From the NCBI GenBank assembly GCA_946479075.1, contig CAMLDT010000119.1, positions 1 through 10,824 of the forward strand: 10,824 nucleotides of DNA. Direction: 5' to 3'. Under the pieces are notes generated by a model, which ran no database searches, was not told where the DNA came from, and saw only the letters and a program-made list of their open reading frames with translations. The first letter of the stretch is position 1; the number at the start of each line of letters is the position of its first letter. Of the stretch, positions 1 to 5,223 are shown piece by piece. Source of the DNA: an uncultured Polaromonas sp. Lineage in GTDB: Bacteria; Pseudomonadota; Gammaproteobacteria; Burkholderiales; Burkholderiaceae. The translations under genes and the position numbers were made by a program.

Positions 1-40
1 GTTTGCGACTCACGGCGGGCTCCGGGCAGGGTGGATGGGC

Positions 41-70
41 TTGCGATTTACATGAATATTCATATATTAT
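41..70 (+). promoter_or_regulatory. Predicted sigma-70 promoter of the catabolic operon
   Basis: TTGCGA at 41-46 resembles a -35 box. The AT-rich run that follows offers two overlapping -10 boxes, TATATT (63-68, spacer 16) and TATTAT (65-70, spacer 18). This is the only AT-rich island ahead of the five-gene plus-strand operon. With the second -10 box, transcription would start at about base 77, which is the A of the flavin reductase start codon. The boxes were read by eye and no transcription start is known. Confidence 0.5.
52..63. promoter_or_regulatory. Perfect 12-bp palindrome, candidate operator
   Basis: ATGAATATTCAT is identical to its own reverse complement and lies between the proposed -35 and -10 boxes. 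A repressor bound there would block RNA polymerase. AT-rich palindromes in this position are typical of dimeric regulators such as the MarR family, which often control aromatic and pyridine catabolic operons. The regulator gene is not in the window, so the family is inference. Confidence 0.45.
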
Positions 71-76
71 CAGCCG

Positions 77-595
77 ATGCATGCCACCTTGCAAGCCACC
101 CAGCAGATTGCACCGCCCCTGGACAGCCGGGCGCTGCGAACGGCGCTGGGGCAATTTGCCACCGGCATCACGGTGGTGACGACGCGCGCGGCCGAAGGCG
201 CTTTGGTGGGGCTTACGGTGAACTCGTTTTCCGCCTTGTCACTGGACCCGCCACTGGTTCTCTGGTCGCTGCGCTGCAGCTCGCCCAGCCTGCCGGTGTT
301 CGAAGGTGCCGAACGTTTTGTGGTCAATGTGCTGGCCGAGGCGCAAGTTGAAGTTTCCCGCCGCTTTGCCCTGCCCATCGCCGACAAGTTTGAGGGCGTC
401 CCTCATGCAGAAAACGCCTGGGGTCTGCCGCTGTTGCATGGTGCTGCCGCGTGGTTCGAATGCCGGACCGTGTCCCGCCAGCTTGCTGGCGACCATTGCC
501 TGTTCATCGCGGAAGTCGAGCGTTTCACACTGTCGGAAGCGGCGCCGCTGGTGTTTCATTCGGGCGGGTATTTCGCCCTGGGTTCACGTCTTTAA
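77..595 (+). CDS. Flavin reductase-domain protein (HpaC-like)
   Basis: A 172-residue protein with the compact FMN-binding split-barrel fold of flavin reductases. It would reduce FMN or FAD with NAD(P)H and pass the reduced flavin to a partner monooxygenase in the cytoplasm. The family pattern is clear: GITVVTT near residues 30-36, GLTVNSFSALSLDPPLVLWSL in the following strands, the flavin-site FVVNVLAE segment, the GDH motif near residue 138, and a closing FHSGGYFAL. The length is usual for the family. The ATG at 77 is the only usable start, because an in-frame stop lies at 53-55. It has no Shine-Dalgarno sequence, which fits a leaderless message from the promoter just upstream. It is the first gene of the operon and lies 10 nt before the dioxygenase gene. 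Its monooxygenase partner is not obvious; the dehydrogenase-fold protein at 2453-3739 is a candidate. Confidence 0.88.
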   Translation: MHATLQATQQIAPPLDSRALRTALGQFATGITVVTTRAAEGALVGLTVNSFSALSLDPPLVLWSLRCSSPSLPVFEGAERFVVNVLAEAQVEVSRRFALPIADKFEGVPHAENAWGLPLLHGAAAWFECRTVSRQLAGDHCLFIAEVERFTLSEAAPLVFHSGGYFALGSRL

Positions 596-605
596 GGAAT
601 TATTC

Positions 606-1652
606 ATGCTGCAGGAACGCATCGAAGCCCGCTGGATCGACTGTTTTGCCGAAACCTTTGCGCTGTGTGGCGTGAAGCCTGGCGACACCGCGGCCATCCT
701 GTCCGAAACCCAGTCGCGGCCGGTCAATGTGCAACTGGCCGAACTCGCCCTCGCGCGCCTCGGGGCACGGGCTTTTCATGTGGTGCTGCCCACCCCGCGG
801 CTGGCTGCGCCGGTGCCGGTGCGGTCCACCGGCGCTTCGGACGCCATCGGACAGCTTTCACCGGTGGTGCAGGCGCTGGCCGCCTGCAGCTTTGTGGCCG
901 ACCTGACGGTGGAAGGTCTGCTGCACGCCGCCGAATTGCCGGAGATTCTCAAGGGTGGCGCCCGCGTGCTGATGGTCTCCAACGAACACCCCGAAATCCT
1001 TGAGCGTTGCATGCCCGATCCGGCGCTGGAGCCCAAAGTCAAGGCCGGCATCAAGCGGCTGCGCAGCGCGCAAACCATGCAGGTCACTTCCGCGGCGGGC
1101 ACGGACCTTACCATCTCCCTGGCTGGGGCGCAGGCCGGCGGCGGCTGGGGCTACACCGCGCGGCCTGGCACGATCTCGCACTGGCCCGGTGGCCTGTGCC
1201 TGGCTTTTCCGGCAAAAGGCAGCGTCAACGGCACGCTGGTGCTGGCGCCCGGCGATGTGAACCTGACTTTCAAGCGTTATCTGGAGCAGCCGGTGGTGCT
1301 GACCATCCGCGACGATTTTGTGACCGACATTGCCGGCCAGCATGTGGATGCCGAGCTGATGCGCAGCTACTGGGCGGCCTGGGGCGACCGCGAAGCCTAT
1401 GCCGTGTCGCACGTGGGCTGGGGCATGAACCCCAAGGCGCGCTGGGACGCCATGGCGATGTACGACAAGAAGGATTTCAACGGCACGGAGTTGCGCGCTT
1501 TTGCCGGCAACTTCCTGTACTCGACCGGCGCCAACGAGGTGGCGGGGCGCCACACGCTGGGGCATTTCGATCTGCCGCTGCGCAACTGCACGGTGGCGCT
1601 GGACGGCCAGGTGGTGGTCGATGCCGGGCAATTGACCGGCGAGCTGGCCTGA
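606..1652 (+). CDS. NicX-family 2,5-dihydroxypyridine 5,6-dioxygenase-like (M29 peptidase-like fold)
   Basis: A 348-residue protein, close to the 350 residues of nicotinate-pathway NicX, a mononuclear Fe(II) extradiol-type dioxygenase that opens 2,5-dihydroxypyridine to N-formylmaleamate. The C-terminal half carries family signatures: SHVGWGMNPKARW (residues 268-280), GNFLYSTG (301-308) and GHFDLPLRN (319-327). As I recall, NicX binds iron through His265, His318 and Asp320; His269, His320 and Asp322 here fall at the matching places. His107 in a LLH segment and the HWP motif at 192-194 also match. The ATG at 606 follows an AAGGAA ribosome site 6 nt away, and its N-terminus suits the family length. 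The same frame is open upstream to 306, but that part overlaps the flavin reductase. The next gene starts 3 nt downstream. Automatic annotation often calls this family 'leucyl aminopeptidase'; the iron ligands favour a dioxygenase. The true ring substrate is unproven. Confidence 0.85.
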   Translation: MLQERIEARWIDCFAETFALCGVKPGDTAAILSETQSRPVNVQLAELALARLGARAFHVVLPTPRLAAPVPVRSTGASDAIGQLSPVVQALAACSFVADLTVEGLLHAAELPEILKGGARVLMVSNEHPEILERCMPDPALEPKVKAGIKRLRSAQTMQVTSAAGTDLTISLAGAQAGGGWGYTARPGTISHWPGGLCLAFPAKGSVNGTLVLAPGDVNLTFKRYLEQPVVLTIRDDFVTDIAGQHVDAELMRSYWAAWGDREAYAVSHVGWGMNPKARWDAMAMYDKKDFNGTELRAFAGNFLYSTGANEVAGRHTLGHFDLPLRNCTVALDGQVVVDAGQLTGELA

Positions 1653-1655
1653 ACC

Positions 1656-2438
1656 ATGGTGATGCCCGCGTTCGTCGAGCAGGGTGAGGGTGACACCGCT
1701 GTGTTTTTGCTGCACGGCGTGGGCGGCGGCAAGGCGGCCTGGGCGCGCAACCAGCCGGCACTGGCCGGCGCGGGCTACCGGACGTTGGCCTGGGACATGC
1801 CGGGTTACGGTGCCTCGCCATCCCTTTCACCCTGTACCAACGCCGCGCTGGCCGAGACGCTGGAAACATGGATGGCCCACATCGGTGCCAAACGCAATGT
1901 GCTTGTGGGCCACAGCATGGGCGGGATGATCGCGCAGGAGCTGGTGGCGCTGCATCCCTCACTGGTGCACGGCCTGGTGCTCTACAGCACGTCACCGGCT
2001 TTCGGCAAGGCCGATGGCGCCTGGCAGCAGCAGTTTTTGCAAAGCCGCTTCGCCCCGCTGGACCAGGGCCTGGGCATGGCCGGACTGGCCGGAAAAATCG
2101 TGCCTGGCATGTTTGCGCCGAGTGCCGATCCGGCGCGCCTTGCGGAGGCCGCCGACCTGATGAGCAGCGTGCCCGCCGAAAGTTATCGCGCCGCGCTGTC
2201 GGCGATTGTTTCCTTCAACCGGCTGGCTGAACTCCCCGGCATCCGGGTGCCCACCTTGTGCCTGGCCGGCGAGCTGGATCTCAACGCACCGCCCGCCGTC
2301 GTCGAAAAAATGGCCAGCCGCATCCCCGGTGCGCAGTACAGCTGCCTGCCCGGCGTGGGCCATATCGCCAACATCGAGCAGCCCGCGCTGTTCAACAACG
2401 CGGTGCTGGCCTTTTTGAAGCATCACTTTCCGATCTGA
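1656..2438 (+). CDS. Alpha/beta hydrolase, NicD-like (candidate N-formylmaleamate deformylase)
   Basis: A 260-residue single-domain alpha/beta hydrolase with no signal peptide. The oxyanion segment HGVGGGKAAW is at 20-29, the nucleophile elbow GHSMGG at 85-90 (Ser87), the likely acid in GELDLN (Asp208) and the catalytic histidine in GVGHIANIEQP (His236). Many hydrolases share this triad, so the sequence alone does not fix the substrate. Position is the main clue: it starts 3 nt after the NicX-like gene and is probably translationally coupled. In known pathways NicX and NicD act in sequence, NicD removing formate from N-formylmaleamate to give maleamate. By analogy this enzyme would hydrolyse the ring-opened product of the preceding gene. 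ATG 1656 is preferred; ATG 1662 in the same frame is also possible, and neither has a strong ribosome site. Other hydrolytic roles, such as an ester or C-C bond hydrolase, remain open. Confidence 0.8.
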   Translation: MVMPAFVEQGEGDTAVFLLHGVGGGKAAWARNQPALAGAGYRTLAWDMPGYGASPSLSPCTNAALAETLETWMAHIGAKRNVLVGHSMGGMIAQELVALHPSLVHGLVLYSTSPAFGKADGAWQQQFLQSRFAPLDQGLGMAGLAGKIVPGMFAPSADPARLAEAADLMSSVPAESYRAALSAIVSFNRLAELPGIRVPTLCLAGELDLNAPPAVVEKMASRIPGAQYSCLPGVGHIANIEQPALFNNAVLAFLKHHFPI

Positions 2439-2452
2439 ACCGAGGACCCGCC

Positions 2453-3739
2453 ATGTCTGCCTTACCTGTTTCTTCACCACCGGCCGGCCGCTATACACCG
2501 CCTTCGATTGCCGGCGACTACAGCGCACTGACCCCCAAACAAAGCGAACTGCTGGCGATTGCGTCGCGGCTCGGGCGCGAGAAATTCGCGCCGCGTGCCC
2601 AGCAGATTGACCGCGATGCGGTGTTTCCTTTCGAGAACTATGCCGACCTGCGCGAGGCCGGCCTGCTCAGCATCTGCGTGCCGGAAGCCCATGGCGGCTG
2701 GGGTGCCGACTTCGCGACCTATGTGATGACGGCGGCAGAGATCGGCCGCCATTGCGGCGCCACTGCGCTGACGCTGAACATGCATGTGAGCTCGACCATG
2801 TGGACCGGTTTCATCGCCGATGACCTTGACATGACGCCGGAACAGCGCGCCAACCACGAAGCGCACCGCAAAGTGCACTACGAGCGCGTGGTCGGGCAGG
2901 GCAAGGTGTATTCACAGCCGTTTTCGGAAGGCGGCGCGGCGGCGGCCGGCAAAGCGCCTTTCGGAACGCTGGCCAAAAAGGTGGAGGGCGGCTACCTCGT
3001 CAACGGCAAGAAAATTTTTGCCTCGCTGGCCGGGGCCGCCGACTATTACGGCATCCTGTGCACCCTGGACAAACCCGGCGCGACCCAGCGCGACTCGCTT
3101 TATCTTGCGGTGGACAAAAACCTGGAAGGGGTCAGCGTCACCGGCGACTGGGACCCCCTGGGCATGCGCGGCACGGTATCACGCACGCTGATCTTCAAGG
3201 ATGTGTTTGTGCCCGAGATCGAGCGCCTGATTCCCGAGGGCGTGTATGCCCAGGCCGCACTGCGCTGGCCGCACATGTTTGCCACCTTGTCGCCGACGTA
3301 CATGGGCATCGCGCAGGCAGCCTATGATTTCACGGTGCAGTACCTGCGTGGCGAGGTGCCCGGCACGCCGCCGGTCAAGCGCCGCATGTACCCGACCAAA
3401 CAGATCGCGGTCGCTGAAATGAAGGTCCGGCTGGAGCAGACACGCGCCATCTTTTTGCAGAACGCCCGCGCCGCCCGCGTGGACCCGTCGAAGGAAATCC
3501 GGCTGGGCCTGTACGCGGCGCACTACACCATCATGGAAAACGCCAACGAGATCTGCCGCCTTGCAGTGCGCACCTGCGGCGGCCAGTCCATGCTCAAGAC
3601 CCTGCCGCTGGAACGCATGTACCGCGACTCGCGCTGCGGCTCGCTGATGCTGCCCTGGACGGCCGAACTTTGCATCGACCGGCTGGGCCGCGAATGCCTC
3701 TACGAGCCGGGCGAGCAGGACGAGCAGGCTGTTCTTTGA
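2453..3739 (+). CDS. Acyl-CoA-dehydrogenase-fold flavoprotein lacking the usual catalytic Glu
   Basis: A 428-residue protein with the three-part acyl-CoA dehydrogenase fold: a helical N-domain to about 140 (VPEAHGGWGAD near 77-86), a beta domain (NGKKIFASLAGAADYY near 184-199, LGMRGTVS near 236-243) and a helical C-domain (CGGQSM near 375-380, then RDSR). Where medium- and short-chain dehydrogenases have the catalytic Glu of the YEGT motif, this protein has Leu400 in SLMLPWTAE. At the alternative Glu position used by isovaleryl- and long-chain enzymes my hand alignment gives Met275. The usual TEPxAGSD loop is also altered (SQPFSEGG). The fold is shared by flavin-dependent monooxygenases (DszC type) and nitroalkane oxidase, so with a flavin reductase in the same operon a two-component hydroxylase is a real alternative to a dehydrogenase. 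ATG 2453 has a GAGGA site (2442-2446); the frame is open further upstream but overlaps the hydrolase gene. Confidence 0.8.
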   Translation: MSALPVSSPPAGRYTPPSIAGDYSALTPKQSELLAIASRLGREKFAPRAQQIDRDAVFPFENYADLREAGLLSICVPEAHGGWGADFATYVMTAAEIGRHCGATALTLNMHVSSTMWTGFIADDLDMTPEQRANHEAHRKVHYERVVGQGKVYSQPFSEGGAAAAGKAPFGTLAKKVEGGYLVNGKKIFASLAGAADYYGILCTLDKPGATQRDSLYLAVDKNLEGVSVTGDWDPLGMRGTVSRTLIFKDVFVPEIERLIPEGVYAQAALRWPHMFATLSPTYMGIAQAAYDFTVQYLRGEVPGTPPVKRRMYPTKQIAVAEMKVRLEQTRAIFLQNARAARVDPSKEIRLGLYAAHYTIMENANEICRLAVRTCGGQSMLKTLPLERMYRDSRCGSLMLPWTAELCIDRLGRECLYEPGEQDEQAVL

Positions 3740-3750
3740 AGGTGGCCCGG

Positions 3751-5223
3751 ATGGATCTTGCCGCCGCTGTCCAGGGGCATGCGCAGCTTTCGCCCACAAG
3801 GCTTGCCCTTCACCATGAAGGCCACGACATCAGTTATGCCCAGCTCTGGCAGCGAGTCCAGGATGCCAGTGCCGGCTTGCGGGCCGCCGGCGTGCGCCCG
3901 GGCGACCGCGTCGCCTGGCTGGGACTGAACCATCCCGATGTGCTGGTGCTGCTGCTGGCGCTTGCGCGGCTGGGCGCCATCCTGCTTCCCTTGAATTACC
4001 GGCTCGCGGCGCCCGAACACCTGGCCATCCTCGCGCATGCAGGGGTAAGTTTGCTGGTGGCCGATCCCGTGCACGAGGACGCCGCCGCATCGCTGGCTGC
4101 GCAGGCACCTTGTACGTTTCTGCGGGCTGGAGATCTCGACGTTGCTGATTCGGGCGGGCCGCCTGCCGCGGAAGGCAAGCCGGATCTACCGGTGCTGCTG
4201 GTTTACACCTCGGGCACCAGTGGGCAGCCCAAAGGGGTGCTGCATTCGCAGTCCGGCCTGGTCTGGAACTGCCAGATTTCCGTCCATGCGCACGACCTGA
4301 AAGCCGATGACCACGTGCTCAGCACGCTGCCCATGTTTCATGTGGGCGGGCTCTGCATCCAGACCTTGCCGGCGCTGTACGCCGGCGCATCGGTCACCTT
4401 GCACAGCCGCTTCGATGCGGGCGCGTGGCTGGCCGACGTGGCGGGGCGGCGGCCCACGCTGTCCCTGCTGGTGCCTGCCACACTGCGTGCGGTCATCGAC
4501 CATCCGGCCTTTGCCGGGGCCGATCTGTCTTCGCTGCGCATGCTGGCCACTGGTTCTTCGACGATTCCTGTTTCGATGATTGCCGCCTTTCACGCGCGCG
4601 GCATCCCTGTGAGCCAGGTGTATGGCGCCACTGAAACCGGGCCGGTTTCCATCTATCTGCGTCAGCAAGAAGCCATGCAGCGCGCCGGTTTCGCAGGCCG
4701 TGCCGGCCTCCACATCGAAGTCCGGCTGATGGACGAACAGGGGCTGCCGGTGCCGCCAGGCCAGGTCGGCGAAGTGTGGGTGCGGGGCCCGAACCTGTTG
4801 TGCGGCTACTGGAAGGATGCCGCCAATCCGGCGTTCGCCGACGGCTGGTTTCATACCGGTGACCTGGCGCGCTGCGATGACGAGGGCTTTTACGAGATCG
4901 TCGGGCGCTCCAAGGACATGATCATCTCGGGCGGTGAAAACGTTTATCCGGCGGAGATTGAAAACCTGCTCGCCGATTGCCCGCTGGTCGCCGAAGCGGC
5001 GGTGGTCGGCGAGCCCGATGCGCGCTGGGGTGAGGCGGTGGTCGCGGTGGTGGTGCGCAAGCCCGGCGCCGAGCTCGACGAGGCGCGCGTGCGGGCGCTG
5101 TTCGACGGCAAGCTGGCGCGCTTCAAGCACCCCAAGCGCATCGTGTTTTGTGATGCCCTGCCCAAAACTGCGCTGGGCAAAGTACAGAAAGCCGGGCTGC
5201 TGGCGGCCATCGCCGCTCAGTAA
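3751..5223 (+). CDS. Acyl-CoA ligase (class I adenylate-forming enzyme)
   Basis: A 490-residue AMP-forming acid-CoA ligase that would activate a carboxylic acid as its CoA thioester with ATP. All core motifs are present in order: the phosphate loop YTSGTSGQPKG (152-162), YGATETGP (291-298), GWFHTGDL (365-372), the hinge GRSKDMIISGGENVYP (385-400) and the C-terminal PKTALGK with catalytic Lys477. It is a standard-length medium-chain or aryl-acid type ligase, and the substrate cannot be read from sequence. ATG 3751 is chosen because it follows an AAGGTGG site and gives the normal N-terminus; the frame is open back to 3670 but that part lies inside the preceding gene. It begins 11 nt after the dehydrogenase-fold gene and ends the operon. 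Its stop overlaps the convergent bifunctional beta-oxidation gene by 7 nt. Its presence suggests that the pathway substrate or an intermediate carries a free carboxylate. Confidence 0.9.
   Translation: MDLAAAVQGHAQLSPTRLALHHEGHDISYAQLWQRVQDASAGLRAAGVRPGDRVAWLGLNHPDVLVLLLALARLGAILLPLNYRLAAPEHLAILAHAGVSLLVADPVHEDAAASLAAQAPCTFLRAGDLDVADSGGPPAAEGKPDLPVLLVYTSGTSGQPKGVLHSQSGLVWNCQISVHAHDLKADDHVLSTLPMFHVGGLCIQTLPALYAGASVTLHSRFDAGAWLADVAGRRPTLSLLVPATLRAVIDHPAFAGADLSSLRMLATGSSTIPVSMIAAFHARGIPVSQVYGATETGPVSIYLRQQEAMQRAGFAGRAGLHIEVRLMDEQGLPVPPGQVGEVWVRGPNLLCGYWKDAANPAFADGWFHTGDLARCDDEGFYEIVGRSKDMIISGGENVYPAEIENLLADCPLVAEAAVVGEPDARWGEAVVAVVVRKPGAELDEARVRALFDGKLARFKHPKRIVFCDALPKTALGKVQKAGLLAAIAAQ

Noticed and set aside
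306..605. 100-codon N-terminal extension of the dioxygenase
   Set aside because: It overlaps the flavin reductase in another frame. ATG 606 has a good ribosome site and gives the normal NicX length.
606..1652. Reading the NicX-like protein as a leucyl aminopeptidase (M29)
   Set aside because: The SHVGWG, GNFLYSTG and HFD motifs match the Fe(II) ligands and signatures of NicX dioxygenases, and a NicD-like hydrolase follows directly.
858..1715. Minus-strand open frame of 285 codons opposite the dioxygenase gene
   Set aside because: It is a shadow of a GC-rich gene: no family motifs, His/Gln/Arg-rich composition, and the plus-strand frame encodes a clear NicX-family enzyme.
4186..5130. Minus-strand open frame of 314 codons opposite the CoA ligase
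   Set aside because: No recognisable motifs; the plus strand carries all adenylate-forming enzyme motifs over the same bases.
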